Notes: generated by a model not told the origin, from the letters alone. Shown: positions 53,587-64,000, numbered from the stretch's first letter. The stretch: 64,000 nt of DNA from Pseudomonas chlororaphis subsp. piscium (GCF_003850345.1 NZ_CP027707.1:186001-250000), one strand, 5' to 3'. Translations and numbers: made by a program.

Positions 53587-54405
53587 ATGTCGCGTCGTAT
53601 CTCCCCCGTCATACCCGGCTTCGGGCTGACGCTGGGCTACACCTTGGTGTACCTCAGCCTGATTGTGCTCATACCCCTGGCGGCGATGTTCGTGCATGCC
53701 GCCCAACTTACCTGGGATCAGTTCTGGGCCATTGTCTCGGCACCGCGGGTACTCGCCGCGCTCAAGCTGAGCTTCGGCACGGCGCTGTACGCGGCGATCA
53801 TCAACGGCGTGATCGGCACGCTGCTGGCCTGGGTGCTGGTGCGCTACAGCTTTCCCGGACGCAAGATCATCGACGCGATGATCGACCTGCCGTTCGCCCT
53901 GCCCACCGCCGTGGCCGGTATTGCGCTGACCGCGCTGTACGCGCCGACTGGCCTGGTCGGCCAGTTCGCCACCGACCTGGGGTTCAAGATCGCCTACACG
54001 CCGCTGGGTATCACCCTGGCGCTGACCTTCGTCACGCTGCCGTTCGTGGTGCGCACCGTACAGCCGGTGCTGGCCGACATCCCCCGGGAAGTCGAAGAAG
54101 CCGCCGCCTGCCTCGGCGCCAAACCCTGGCAGGTGTTCCGCCACATCCTGGTACCGGCGCTGCTGCCGGCCTGGCTGACCGGCTTCGCCCTGGCCTTTGC
54201 CCGGGGTGTCGGCGAGTACGGCTCGGTGATCTTCATCGCCGGCAACATGCCGATGAAAACCGAAATCCTGCCGCTGCTGATCATGGTCAAGCTCGACCAG
54301 TACGATTACACCGGCGCGACCTCCATCGGCGTGTTGATGCTGGTGGTTTCCTTTGTCCTGTTGCTGCTGATCAACCTGCTGCAGCGGCGCATCGAACGAC
54401 CTTAA
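53587..54405 (+). CDS. cysT: Sulfate ABC transporter permease CysT
   Basis: From ATG 53587 (AAGGA five bases upstream) the product is 272 residues, with six membrane helices starting [25 protein letters not shown]. The EAA loop reads [30 protein letters not shown]. It pairs with CysW to form the sulfate channel. Confidence 0.95.
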   Translation: MSRRISPVIPGFGLTLGYTLVYLSLIVLIPLAAMFVHAAQLTWDQFWAIVSAPRVLAALKLSFGTALYAAIINGVIGTLLAWVLVRYSFPGRKIIDAMIDLPFALPTAVAGIALTALYAPTGLVGQFATDLGFKIAYTPLGITLALTFVTLPFVVRTVQPVLADIPREVEEAAACLGAKPWQVFRHILVPALLPAWLTGFALAFARGVGEYGSVIFIAGNMPMKTEILPLLIMVKLDQYDYTGATSIGVLMLVVSFVLLLLINLLQRRIERP

Positions 54406-54418
54406 GGAGGCGCGAACC

Positions 54419-55291
54419 ATGTCCCAATCGTCCATTAGCGCCGCTTCCTCGGCCAACGCCGACCGTCGTGGCAGCGCCACCTCGCGGCGCATCCTGATCG
54501 GCCTCGGCTGGCTGATCTTCGCCCTGTTCCTGTTGCTGCCGCTGTTTATCGTGGTGTCCCAGGGGCTCAAGCTCGGCCTCGGCGCGTTCTTCGCCGCGAT
54601 CTTCGAGCCGGACGCATTGTCGGCCCTGAAGCTGACGGTGATCGCCGTGCTGATCTCGGTGCCGCTGAACCTGGTGTTCGGCGTCAGCGCCGCCTGGTGC
54701 GTGAGCAAATACAACTTTCGCGGCAAGAGCATCCTGGTGACCCTGATCGACCTGCCGTTCTCGGTGTCGCCGGTGATCGCCGGCCTGGTCTACGTGCTGA
54801 TGTTCGGCGCCCAGGGCCTGTTCGGGCCGTGGCTGCAGGATCACGATATCCAGATCGTGTTCGCCCTGCCGGGCATCGTCCTGGCGACCATCTTCGTCAC
54901 CGTGCCCTTCGTCGCCCGTGAACTGATCCCGCTGATGCAGGAGCAGGGCACCCAGGAAGAGGAGGCCGCGCGGCTGCTGGGGGCCAACGGCTGGCAGATG
55001 TTCTGGCATGTGACCGTGCCGAACATCAAGTGGGGCCTGATCTACGGCGTGGTGCTCTGTACCGCGCGGGCCATGGGTGAGTTCGGTGCGGTGTCGGTGG
55101 TTTCCGGGCACATTCGCGGGGTGACCAACACCCTGCCGCTGCACGTCGAGATCCTCTACAACGAATACAACCACGTCGCCGCGTTCGCCGTCGCGAGCCT
55201 GTTGCTGATCCTGGCGCTCTTCATCCTGCTGCTCAAGCAGTGGAGCGAAAACCGTATCAACCGCCTGCGCGCCAGCGCCGCGGAGGAATGA
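54419..55291 (+). CDS. cysW: Sulfate ABC transporter permease CysW
   Basis: The 290-residue product has a hydrophilic N-terminus, six membrane helices ([22 protein letters not shown] onward) and the EAA loop [28 protein letters not shown]. It is the second channel subunit. It starts 13 bases after cysT with AAGGAGG as ribosome site. Confidence 0.95.
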   Translation: MSQSSISAASSANADRRGSATSRRILIGLGWLIFALFLLLPLFIVVSQGLKLGLGAFFAAIFEPDALSALKLTVIAVLISVPLNLVFGVSAAWCVSKYNFRGKSILVTLIDLPFSVSPVIAGLVYVLMFGAQGLFGPWLQDHDIQIVFALPGIVLATIFVTVPFVARELIPLMQEQGTQEEEAARLLGANGWQMFWHVTVPNIKWGLIYGVVLCTARAMGEFGAVSVVSGHIRGVTNTLPLHVEILYNEYNHVAAFAVASLLLILALFILLLKQWSENRINRLRASAAEE

Positions 55292-55294
55292 ATC

Positions 55295-56284
55295 ATGTCG
55301 ATCGAAGTCCGTAACGTCAGCAAGAACTTCAATGCCTTCAAGGCCCTGAACAGCATCAACCTGGACATCCAGAGCGGCGAGCTGGTGGCGCTGCTGGGCC
55401 CGTCCGGCTGTGGCAAGACCACCCTGCTGCGGATCATCGCCGGCCTGGAAACCCCGGACGCCGGCAGTATCGTGTTCCACGGCGAGGACGTCTCCGGCCA
55501 CGACGTGCGCGACCGCAACGTCGGTTTCGTGTTCCAGCACTACGCGCTGTTCCGCCACATGAGCGTGTTCGACAACGTCGCCTTCGGCCTGCGCATGAAG
55601 CCGAAGAACCAGCGCCCGAGCGAAAGCAAGATCGCCGAGAAGGTCCATGAGCTGTTGAACATGGTGCAGCTGGACTGGCTCGCCGACCGTTACCCGGAAC
55701 AGCTGTCCGGCGGCCAGCGCCAGCGGATCGCCCTGGCCCGCGCCCTGGCGGTGGAGCCCAAGGTGCTGCTGCTGGACGAACCCTTCGGCGCCCTGGACGC
55801 CAAGGTGCGCAAGGAGCTGCGGCGCTGGCTGGCGCGGCTGCACGAAGACATCAACCTGACCTCGGTATTCGTCACCCACGACCAGGAAGAAGCCATGGAA
55901 GTGGCGGACCGTATCGTGGTGATGAACAAGGGCGTGATCGAGCAGATCGGCTCGCCGGGCGAGGTGTACGAGAACCCGGCCAGCGACTTCGTCTACCACT
56001 TCCTCGGCGACTCCAACCGCCTGCACCTGGGGGAGGACAAACATGTGCTGTTCCGCCCGCACGAAGTGTCGCTGTCGCGCTCCGAACTGGCCGACCACCA
56101 CGCCGCCGAAGTGCGCGATATCCGTCCGCTGGGCGCCACCACCCGGGTGACCTTGAAGGTCGAAGGGCAGAGCGAACTGATCGAGGCCGAAGTGGTGAAA
56201 GACCATGACAGCCTGGTCGGGCTGGCCAAGGGCGAGACGCTGTTCTTCAAGCCCAAGGTCTGGCAGAAGGTTGCCAATATCTAA
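55295..56284 (+). CDS. cysA: Sulfate ABC transporter ATPase CysA
   Basis: A protein of 329 residues with Walker A ([11 protein letters not shown]), signature ([15 protein letters not shown]), Walker B ([12 protein letters not shown]) and switch His (VTHDQEEAM). A TOBE-like C-terminal domain ([15 protein letters not shown] to [20 protein letters not shown]) completes it. It powers sulfate import with Sbp, CysT and CysW. The gene starts three bases after cysW. Confidence 0.95.
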   Translation: MSIEVRNVSKNFNAFKALNSINLDIQSGELVALLGPSGCGKTTLLRIIAGLETPDAGSIVFHGEDVSGHDVRDRNVGFVFQHYALFRHMSVFDNVAFGLRMKPKNQRPSESKIAEKVHELLNMVQLDWLADRYPEQLSGGQRQRIALARALAVEPKVLLLDEPFGALDAKVRKELRRWLARLHEDINLTSVFVTHDQEEAMEVADRIVVMNKGVIEQIGSPGEVYENPASDFVYHFLGDSNRLHLGEDKHVLFRPHEVSLSRSELADHHAAEVRDIRPLGATTRVTLKVEGQSELIEAEVVKDHDSLVGLAKGETLFFKPKVWQKVANI

Positions 56285-56294
56285 ACGTCAAAAG

Positions 56295-56384
56295 CATCGC
56301 GGGCAAGCTCCGCTCCTACAGATCGGCGTCGTTCGTAAATGTCGCGAACGACACGAACCTGTAGGAGCGAGGCTTGCCCGCGAT
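56295..56384. repeat. Paired REP elements (GTAGGAGCGAGG class)
   Basis: ATCGCGGGCAAGCTCCGCTCCTACAG and the inverted CTGTAGGAGCGAGGCTTGCC occupy the gap between the convergent cysA and DUF962 genes; they probably also serve as a bidirectional transcript end. Confidence 0.85.
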
Positions 56385-56390
56385 AACGAT

Positions 56391-56915
56391 CTAAATGGCC
56401 GCGCGTTTCGGATTGACCCGCACACCCCCCGCCCGCGCCTCGATCTCATGCTTGAGCGCCTGGCGCAGCCCCAGCAGAAACGCCAGCTCCGCCACCACGA
56501 ACAACGGCCCGACGATCAGCCCCGAGACGTCGTCGACAAAGGCCGGCTTGCGCCCTTCGTAATAATGGCCGACGAACTGGATCACCCAGCCGATCACGAA
56601 CATGCCCACCCCGCTGGCCAGCCAGACCAGGGTGCTTTGCTGCGCTAGTGCATGGCCAGCCCACACCGACAGCCCCATCAGCACCGTCATCAGCAGGCCC
56701 AGGCGCAGTTCCAGGCGCAGGTAGAACCAGCACGACGCCAGCGCCAACAACAGTGCCGGTGACAGCCACAGCCCGGCGACCGGCCAGGCGGGGCGCGACA
56801 GCAGGACCGCGACGGCCAGCACAATCAGCGGAATGCCGATAAAGTGGCTGGCGATGTTGCGCGGATCACGGTGGTAGGCGGCGTATTGACTGAGATGGTC
56901 GACGAGGCTTTTCAT
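56391..56915 (-). CDS. DUF962 (Mpo1-like) membrane protein
   Basis: The 174-residue product has the family start YAAYHRDPRNIASHFIGIPLIVLAVAVLL, followed by three more hydrophobic segments and GWVIQFVGHYYEGRKPAF. The conserved His residues (YHRD, HFIG, GHYYEGR) match the Mpo1/YGL010w family, in which the yeast enzyme is an iron-dependent dioxygenase of 2-hydroxy fatty acids. Its bacterial role is not established. Confidence 0.88.
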   Translation of the reverse strand: MKSLVDHLSQYAAYHRDPRNIASHFIGIPLIVLAVAVLLSRPAWPVAGLWLSPALLLALASCWFYLRLELRLGLLMTVLMGLSVWAGHALAQQSTLVWLASGVGMFVIGWVIQFVGHYYEGRKPAFVDDVSGLIVGPLFVVAELAFLLGLRQALKHEIEARAGGVRVNPKRAAI

Positions 56916-57017
56916 TGTTGTTCCTCCTGTAGGGTGATCGAATCATGCCCTGCGCCGGTTGCCGGCTCTGTCAGCTAGGCGACAATCGGCTCGCTGCCCG
57001 TGTGGATAACGCTATCG

Positions 57018-57704
57018 ATGAAGATGCAGGTCTGGCGCGAGCGCCTGATGAGCGGCCAGTGGTTCAGCCGCTTGCCCGCTCAATTACAGAATAGTTTGTT
57101 GGCCAATGCCCGTTTGCGCTCGCTGGCGCCGGGCCAGCGCCTGTTCCAGCGCGGCGATCCGCCCTGCGGCCTGTACGCGGTGCTGGAAGGCACGGTGCGC
57201 ATCGGCGCGGTCAGCGAGCAAGGCAAGGAGGCGCTGCTGAGCCTGGTGGAGGCGCCGCACTGGTTCGGCGAGATCAGCCTGTTCGACGGCCAGCCGCGCA
57301 CCCATGACGCCTATGCCGTGGGCCCGTGCAGCCTGCTCAATGTGCCCCAGGCGGCGCTGCTCGAGCTGCTGGACGAACACCCGCAATACTGGCGGCAGCT
57401 GGCGTTGTTGATGAGCCACAAGCTGCGCCTGACCTTTATCAACCTCGAACAGCTGAGCCTGATGCCGGCCCCGGCGCGGATGGCCAACCGCCTGTTGATG
57501 ATCGCCCGCGGCTACGGCGAGACCAACACTCCGCGCCGGGTCCTGCACCTGCCCCAGGAGCAGCTGGCGCTGCTGCTGTCGCTGTCGCGTCAGACCACCA
57601 ACCAGATCCTCAAGGACTTGCAGGGGCAAGGCATTCTCAAGCTGGGTTATGGCGAGATCGAGATCCTCGACGAAGCGCGGTTGCGGGCGCTCGCTGGCGT
57701 TTGA
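57018..57704 (+). CDS. Crp/Fnr family transcriptional regulator
   Basis: From ATG 57018 (a GTG at 57000 is in frame) the product is 228 residues. A cyclic-nucleotide-binding domain (LRSLAPGQRLFQRGDPPCGLYAVLEGTVRIGAVSEQGKEALL, WFGEISLFDGQPRTHDAYAVG) is followed by a winged helix (LPQEQLALLLSLSRQTTNQILKDLQGQGILKLGYGEIEI). Effector unknown. It is divergent from the DUF962 gene. Confidence 0.88.
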   Translation: MKMQVWRERLMSGQWFSRLPAQLQNSLLANARLRSLAPGQRLFQRGDPPCGLYAVLEGTVRIGAVSEQGKEALLSLVEAPHWFGEISLFDGQPRTHDAYAVGPCSLLNVPQAALLELLDEHPQYWRQLALLMSHKLRLTFINLEQLSLMPAPARMANRLLMIARGYGETNTPRRVLHLPQEQLALLLSLSRQTTNQILKDLQGQGILKLGYGEIEILDEARLRALAGV

Positions 57705-57718
57705 CCTTCAGACCGCTT

Positions 57719-57787
57719 TCGCGGGCAAGCCTCGCTCCTACAGAAGCATGCGTACTCTTCTTCTGTAGGAGCGAGGCTTGCCCGCGA
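57719..57787. repeat. Paired REP elements (GTAGGAGCGAGG class)
   Basis: TCGCGGGCAAGCCTCGCTCC and its inverted copy GGAGCGAGGCTTGCCCGCGA, with the arms extending to CTACAGAAG/CTTCTGTAG around a 13-base loop. The arms are nearly perfect, and the element sits between convergent genes. Confidence 0.9.
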
Positions 57788-57815
57788 TAAGGCCCTTGAG
57801 CCCGCCACAGGTCCT

Positions 57816-58820
57816 TCAGCGCAAGCCATCGCGAAACTGCCCCGGCGTCATCCCGGTCCAGCGCTTGAACGCGCGGCTGAAGCTGCTGGCATCGGCGAAC
57901 CCCAGCAGGTAACTGATCTCGTTCAGGGAGCACAGCGGGTCGCGCAGGTGCAGCAGGGCCAGGTTCTCCCGGCATTCGTTGAGCAGGGTATCGAAGCGAC
58001 AGCCCTCGTCCGCCAAGTGACGTTGCAGGCTGCGCAGGCTCAGGTGCAGGGCCTGGGCGACCCGTTCCGCCGAAGGTTCGCCTTCCGGCAGCTGGGACTC
58101 GATGACCCCGCGCACCTTGCGCTCCCAGGTCAAAGGTTGCAGTTGCATCAGGGTGCGCTTGAGCACCGCCTCGTTGTGCTCGGCCAGCTCCGGGTTGGCG
58201 TCGTCCAGGTGGCTGTCGAAGTCGTGCAGGCCGAATTCCAGGCGATCCTCGTCGGCGCTGAAAAACACCGGCGCGCGAAACACCGTGTGCCATTGCTTGG
58301 GGTCCGCCGGCTCTGGGCGCCGCAGGTACACCGCCAGCGGCGCGTAGTCGCGGCCCAGGCGGTTGCGGCAGGTGCGCACGTAGATCGCGACAAAGGCGTC
58401 GATGGCCTCGAACGCCGGCTCCGGGTTGCCTTGTGGGACCTTCAGGCGAAAGCGATAGCGGTCCTCGGTGCGGGTCAGCTCCAGCTCCAGGGCATCGCTG
58501 ACCACCTGGTGATAACGCACGATGCGCTCGAACACTTCCCGCAGGCTGCCGCTGGCCACCAGCGCATAACCCAGGGCGTGGAAGGTGGTCGGGCTGACGA
58601 AACGCGAAACCCGCAGACCTATGGCCGGGTCGCCGCTGGCCTGCACCGCCAGCTGCCACAGGCGGGTGGTGGCCGACAGTGGGTAGCGCGCGTTGGGGTC
58701 GTCCATCAGTTGCGGGTCGAGGCCGGCCTGGTGGCACAGGGCGGTGCTGTCGAGGCCCAGGGCATCGAGCTGCTTGCGCAAGGCGCGGGTCCAGCTGGCG
58801 AGGGAAGTGGGTTCGGTCAT
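57816..58820 (-). CDS. AraC family regulator with Arabinose_bd-type N-terminal domain
   Basis: The product is 334 residues. The N-terminal domain (about 20-200: CHQAGLDPQLMDDPNARYPLSATTRLWQLA, FHALGYALVASGSLREVFERIVRYHQVV) matches the OruR/GbdR-like Arabinose_bd domain. The C-terminal AraC domain has SAERVAQALHLSLRSLQRHLADEG and NEISYLLGFADASSFSRAFKRWTGMTPGQFR. It is divergent from a desaturase gene 100 bases away, which it probably controls. Confidence 0.92.
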   Translation of the reverse strand: MTEPTSLASWTRALRKQLDALGLDSTALCHQAGLDPQLMDDPNARYPLSATTRLWQLAVQASGDPAIGLRVSRFVSPTTFHALGYALVASGSLREVFERIVRYHQVVSDALELELTRTEDRYRFRLKVPQGNPEPAFEAIDAFVAIYVRTCRNRLGRDYAPLAVYLRRPEPADPKQWHTVFRAPVFFSADEDRLEFGLHDFDSHLDDANPELAEHNEAVLKRTLMQLQPLTWERKVRGVIESQLPEGEPSAERVAQALHLSLRSLQRHLADEGCRFDTLLNECRENLALLHLRDPLCSLNEISYLLGFADASSFSRAFKRWTGMTPGQFRDGLR

Positions 58821-58920
58821 GGCGGTTGGCGCGTCCGGTCAACAGGTTGGCGTCCGCGGCTAGCGCCCGGTGCGCGGGCGCAGGGCAGGATGCGAACATC
58901 AATAACCAGAGGATGGAAGC

Positions 58921-59994
58921 ATGCACGGTACTTCTGCAAGTCCCGACCGGCTGAATGCTCAGCAACGATCGGCGCATATTCGTGAGGTGGTGCTGGCCAG
59001 GGGCGTCGAGCTGCGCGAGCGCTACCCGCTGCTCAAGCATCAGGACGCGTTGGGCGCGGGCATCCTGGCCTTGGCCCTGGCCGGGATGGTGGGCTCGGCG
59101 GCGCTCTACATCGGCGGCTACCTGGCCTGGTGGGCCTGCCTGCTGCTCAATGGGTTTTTCGCCTCCTTGACCCACGAGCTGGAACACGACCTGATCCACA
59201 GCATGTATTTCCGCAAGCAGCGCATCCCCCACAACCTGATGCTGGCGCTGGTCTGGCTGGCGCGGCCGAGCACCATCAATCCCTGGATCCGCCGCCATTT
59301 GCACCTCAATCACCACAAGGTGTCCGGCACCGAGGCCGACATGGAGGAACGTGCCATCACCAACGGCGAGCCCTGGGGCATCGCCCGGCTGCTGATGGTT
59401 GGCGACAATGTCATGTCGTCATTGATCCGCACCCTGCGCGCCAGGACCTGGGCGCACAAGCTCAACATCCTCAAGCGCACCCTGAAGGTGTATGCGCCGC
59501 TGGCGTTGCTGCACTGGGGGGCCTGGTATGTGTTTCTCGGCTTCCACGCCGCCAATGGCGTCGCCGCGCTGCTGGGTGCGCCCATCGACTGGTCGGCCAG
59601 CACCCTGGCGGTGATGCAGGTGATTGATATCGCTGTGGTGGTGATCATCGGCCCCAATGTGCTGCGCACCTTCTGCCTGCACTTCGTCAGCTCGAACATG
59701 CACTACTACGGCGACATTGAAGCGGGCAACGTGATCCAGCAGACCCAGGTGCTCAACCCCTGGTGGCTGTGGCCGTTGCAGGCATTCTGCTTCAACTTCG
59801 GCAGCACCCACGGCATCCACCATTTCGTGGTCAAGGAACCCTTCTACATCCGCCAGCTGACCGCGCCGGTGGCGCATAAGGTGATGGCCGAGATGGGCGT
59901 GCGCTTCAACGATTTCGGCACCTTCGGCCGGGCCAACCGGTTTATCCGCAAGGAGCGGGTGGCGGCGCAGGTGGTGCGGGGTGTCGGGGCGTGA
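58921..59994 (+). CDS. Fatty acid desaturase (second, AraC-linked)
   Basis: A membrane desaturase of 357 residues with histidine boxes HELEHDLIH, HLHLNHH and HGIHHFV, and hydrophobic helices (ALGAGILALALAGMVGSAALYIGGYLAWWACLLLNGFFASL; IDIAVVVIIGPNVLRTF). It differs from the desaturase at 48552. Its divergent AraC neighbour suggests induced expression, perhaps by a lipid-related signal. Substrate not known. Confidence 0.85.
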   Translation: MHGTSASPDRLNAQQRSAHIREVVLARGVELRERYPLLKHQDALGAGILALALAGMVGSAALYIGGYLAWWACLLLNGFFASLTHELEHDLIHSMYFRKQRIPHNLMLALVWLARPSTINPWIRRHLHLNHHKVSGTEADMEERAITNGEPWGIARLLMVGDNVMSSLIRTLRARTWAHKLNILKRTLKVYAPLALLHWGAWYVFLGFHAANGVAALLGAPIDWSASTLAVMQVIDIAVVVIIGPNVLRTFCLHFVSSNMHYYGDIEAGNVIQQTQVLNPWWLWPLQAFCFNFGSTHGIHHFVVKEPFYIRQLTAPVAHKVMAEMGVRFNDFGTFGRANRFIRKERVAAQVVRGVGA

Positions 59995-60014
59995 TGTATC
60001 GGCGTTGAGGGCCA

Positions 60015-60083
60015 ATCGCGGGCAAGCCTCGCTCCTACAGAAGCTCACGGTCTTCTTCTGTAGGAGCGAGGCTTGCCCGCGAT
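60015..60083. repeat. Paired REP elements (GTAGGAGCGAGG class)
   Basis: ATCGCGGGCAAGCCTCGC and inverted GCGAGGCTTGCCCGCGAT with a CTACAGAAG/CTTCTGTAG tip around a 12-base loop, just after the desaturase stop. Confidence 0.9.
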
Positions 60084-60125
60084 AACGATTCCGCAGACGC
60101 CGCAACCTTCGGCGTTTTCCCCCAC

Positions 60126-60226
60126 CTGTAGCCGCTGCCGCAGGCTGCGATAGGTCCGCAGGACCTCTGGCGATTTCAATATCGCCACGGCCGTCCCAGC
60201 CGATCTCAGCCTCGGCAGCGGCTACG
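60126..60226. repeat. Paired repetitive element of the CTGTAGCCGCTGCC class
   Basis: It begins CTGTAGCCGCTGCCGCAGG and ends CTCGGCAGCGGCTAC. It contains an inner GGTCCGCAGGACC hairpin. It immediately precedes the arylsulfatase stop on the opposite strand and sits next to a GTAGGAGCG-class element. Confidence 0.75.
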
Positions 60227-60229
60227 GGA

Positions 60230-61840
<1,611 letters not shown>

Positions 61841-61854
61841 CTATTCACTCCTCA

Positions 61855-62682
61855 TCAGCAAGCAATAAAGGCCAGTGGCAGGTCACGGATCTGGGCGGGC
61901 AAAGGCACCTGGTAGTGATCGTCGCTGGTCAGTTCGTGGAGCAGTTCTTCGCGTAGCTGGTGGAAGTCGAAACTGCTGCGCTGGCGCGGATGGGGCAGGG
62001 CGATGTCCACCACCCGCTTGATCCGGCCGGGGCGCGGCTCCATCACCACCACGCGGTCGGCGAGGAAGATCGCTTCCTCGACGTCATGGGTGACCAGCAC
62101 CGTGGTGATCCTGGCCCGTTCGCGGATCGCCAGCAGCTCGTCCTGCATCTGCTGCCGGGTCAGCGCGTCGAGGGCGCCGAAGGGTTCGTCCAGCAGCAGG
62201 ATGCGCGGGCTGGCCACCAGGCCGCGGGCGATGGCCACCCGTTGCGCCATGCCGCCGGACAGCTGGTGCGGGTAGGCGCGGGTGAAATCGGTGAGGCCCA
62301 CCAGTTCGATGAAATCGGCGATGCGGGTTTGCCGTTCAGTGGTGCTCAAGGCTTCGTTGACCAGGCCCAGGCCGATGTTTTCCTCGACCGTCAGCCAGGG
62401 GAACAGGCGGTGCTCCTGAAACACAATGCCGCGTTCGCCGCCGATGCCGTTGACGGCCTTGCCGTCGACGCGGATCTCGCCGCGAAACTGCGTGTCCAGG
62501 CCGATCAGCAGGCGCAGCAGGGTGGATTTGCCGCAGCCGCTGGAGCCGACGATAGCGACGAATTCGCCTTCGGCGATCTCCAGGTTGAATTCGCGGATCG
62601 CCTCCAGTTCGCCGCCGGCGACCTCGAAGGTCTTGCCCACCTGGTTGAAGCTGACGATGGGGGAAGGTACGAGTGCATTCAT
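61855..62682 (-). CDS. atsC: Sulfate ester ABC transporter ATPase AtsC
   Basis: From ATG 62682 the product is 275 residues with Walker A (GSSGCGKSTLL), a short signature (LSGGMAQRVAIARGL), Walker B ([12 protein letters not shown]) and switch His (VTHDVEEAI). It is of the SsuB/TauB type. In P. putida the ats transporter serves aryl sulfate ester uptake. Its ATG overlaps the atsB stop by four bases. Confidence 0.9.
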   Translation of the reverse strand: MNALVPSPIVSFNQVGKTFEVAGGELEAIREFNLEIAEGEFVAIVGSSGCGKSTLLRLLIGLDTQFRGEIRVDGKAVNGIGGERGIVFQEHRLFPWLTVEENIGLGLVNEALSTTERQTRIADFIELVGLTDFTRAYPHQLSGGMAQRVAIARGLVASPRILLLDEPFGALDALTRQQMQDELLAIRERARITTVLVTHDVEEAIFLADRVVVMEPRPGRIKRVVDIALPHPRQRSSFDFHQLREELLHELTSDDHYQVPLPAQIRDLPLAFIAC

Positions 62683-64000
62683 GCGTGTCTCCAGCGTGTG
62701 GCGCGGGTTTCGAGCTGTTGGCCGATAAGGTTGAGCAGGGCGCCGGTGAGGCCCACCAGGAGCATGCCGGCCAGGATCAGGTCCATGCGCAGCAGCTGCT
62801 GGGCGCCGATCATCTGGCTGCCGATGCCGCTGTTGGACGGCATGAAATATTCCGCGCCGATGGTTCCCAGCCAGGCGTAGATCAGGCTCAGGCGCAGCCC
62901 GGCGAAGATCCCCGGCGCGGCGCCCGGCAGCACCAGGCGGTGCAGGCGTTGCCAGAGGTTCAGGCGCAGCACTTGCGCCGCCTCGGTCAGTTGCGGCGAC
63001 AGGTTGGCGACGCTGCGTTGGGTGGCGATAAACAGCGGGAAGAACGCAGCCAGCGCGACAAATACCCATTTCGCCAGCTCCCCGAGGCCGAACCAGGCGG
63101 TGAGCAGCGGCACCCAGGCGAAAATGGCGATCTGCCGGAGCGCCGCCAGGGTCGGTCCCAGAATACGTTCGCTCAGGTGCGACAGACCCAGCAGCAGGCC
63201 CAGGGCAAACCCCAGGCCGCCACCCAGCAGCAGGCCCCCGAGGGTGCGCCGCAGGCTCAGGCCCAGGCCGCCGGACAGGCTGCCGTCGAGCAGGCCGTTC
63301 CAGGTGGTTTGCAGCACCGCCAGCGGGCTCACCAGAATGTTGGCATCGACCCATTCCAACTGGTTCGCCACTTGCCACAGCGCCAGCAGGAACAGCGGTA
63401 GCAGCCAGGGTTGCAGGCGTTGCCAGCCCTGGTAGCGCGGGCCACGGCGGATCTGCGCGATGGCCGGGTGCGGCCAGTGCACCAGCGCCTTGTCCAGCAG
63501 GCCGATGCCGCGGTCCATGGCCACGCCGATCACCCCGATCACCAGGATGCAGACGAAGACGATATCCAGCATGAACAGCTGGCGCGCCCAGACCATCAGG
63601 TAGCCGATGCCTTCGCTGGAGGCCAGCAGTTCCACCGCCAGCAACGAGGTCCAGCCGGCGGCCAGGGCCAGGCGCACGCCGGCCATGAAGGCGGGCAGGG
63701 CGGCGGGCAGTATCAGCCGGCGGATCAACAGGTGCGGCGGCAGGCGCAGCACGGCGGCGGCTTCGCGCAATCTGGGCTGGGCGTCGCGCACGCCGACCAG
63801 GGTGTGCAGGGTCACCGGCACGATGATGGCCTTGACCAGGACCACCAGCTTGAGCAGTTCGCCGATGCCGAAAAACACCATGAACAGCGGGATCCAGGCC
63901 AGGGTCGGGACCTGGGCCAGGGCGGCGAAGGTCGGAAACACCAGGCGTTCCAGGCGCCGGCTGGAACCCAGTGCCGCGCCCAGCACGGCGCCGGCGCCGA
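62679..64000 (-). CDS. atsB: Fused two-domain ABC permease AtsB (5' end outside window)
   Basis: The frame is open to the right edge, so the start lies beyond 64000; about 440 residues are visible. It holds two complete SsuC-like permease units in one chain. The EAA loops are REAAAVLRLPPHLLIRRLILPAALP and TEAAQVLRLNLWQRLHRLVLPGAAP, about 260 residues apart, and the second unit starts near LLPLFLLALWQVANQ. Such fusion replaces the usual homodimer. The binding protein gene (atsR) would lie further right. Confidence 0.9.
   Translation of the reverse strand, partial: GAGAVLGAALGSSRRLERLVFPTFAALAQVPTLAWIPLFMVFFGIGELLKLVVLVKAIIVPVTLHTLVGVRDAQPRLREAAAVLRLPPHLLIRRLILPAALPAFMAGVRLALAAGWTSLLAVELLASSEGIGYLMVWARQLFMLDIVFVCILVIGVIGVAMDRGIGLLDKALVHWPHPAIAQIRRGPRYQGWQRLQPWLLPLFLLALWQVANQLEWVDANILVSPLAVLQTTWNGLLDGSLSGGLGLSLRRTLGGLLLGGGLGFALGLLLGLSHLSERILGPTLAALRQIAIFAWVPLLTAWFGLGELAKWVFVALAAFFPLFIATQRSVANLSPQLTEAAQVLRLNLWQRLHRLVLPGAAPGIFAGLRLSLIYAWLGTIGAEYFMPSNSGIGSQMIGAQQLLRMDLILAGMLLVGLTGALLNLIGQQLETRATRWRHA

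Overview
The window reads as a chromosomal segment of a fluorescens-complex Pseudomonas (P. protegens / P. chlororaphis / P. corrugata-like). The basis is the high GC and GC-ending codon use, gabD-gabT, oscA followed by sbp-cysTWA, the atsBCA arylsulfatase operon, pgaABCD, and many intergenic REP-type palindromes of the GTAGGAGCGAG class. There are no rRNA genes, no insertion sequence, no prophage and no CRISPR array. The species cannot be fixed from the sequence alone.

Layout. 1-601: 3' end of a membrane protein that may be a glycosyltransferase. 831-13249: the most unusual block. It holds a sulfotransferase, a 2535-residue surface or secreted protein (LEPR-XLL motif, DUF4347, glycine-rich beta-helix, 17 near-identical Ig-like repeats), a TolC-type lipoprotein, a stand-alone adenylylsulfate (APS) kinase, an aspartyl/asparaginyl beta-hydroxylase-like protein and a second sulfotransferase; the last four genes overlap one another. 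I read this as a system that exports a giant repeat protein and modifies it by hydroxylation and sulfation, with its own PAPS supply. 13215-15360: slipin and NfeD membrane pair. 15584-17014: YbaK deacylase, DUF2789 protein and a ParDE-like toxin-antitoxin pair with a palindromic operator. 17148-22228: MarR-controlled aromatic-acid-type efflux operon (FUSC, DUF1656, HlyD, NodT-type OMF). 22321-24816: membrane protein and YdgA family protein.

25129-31445: pgaABCD for poly-beta-1,6-GlcNAc export. 31677-35688: Raf-kinase-inhibitor-like protein, a von Willebrand A lipoprotein with an ECF sigma factor and a likely membrane anti-sigma, and a small acidic protein. 35701-38258: PH-like membrane protein, DUF3077 protein with a hairpin-rich leader, and two overlapping unknown genes. 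38378-38454: tRNA-Arg(CCG). 38689-42415: an R-body (reb) locus with its own Crp/Fnr regulator, a sigma factor and four RebB-family proteins. 42879-45785: gabD and gabT. 45925-51802: HDOD response regulator, two c-di-GMP enzymes and a fatty acid desaturase. 52132-56284: sulfate import (oscA, sbp, cysTWA) with a CysB-like palindrome and a possible 15-codon leader ORF. 56391-59994: DUF962/Mpo1 protein, Crp/Fnr regulator, AraC regulator and a divergent desaturase. 60230-64000: arylsulfatase operon atsB-atsC-atsA, with atsB running off the right edge.

Sulfur is a recurring theme. The window encodes sulfate uptake, sulfate release from aryl esters, and, at the other end, APS kinase plus two sulfotransferases that would attach sulfate to something. 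The last set is the best candidate for an undescribed system.
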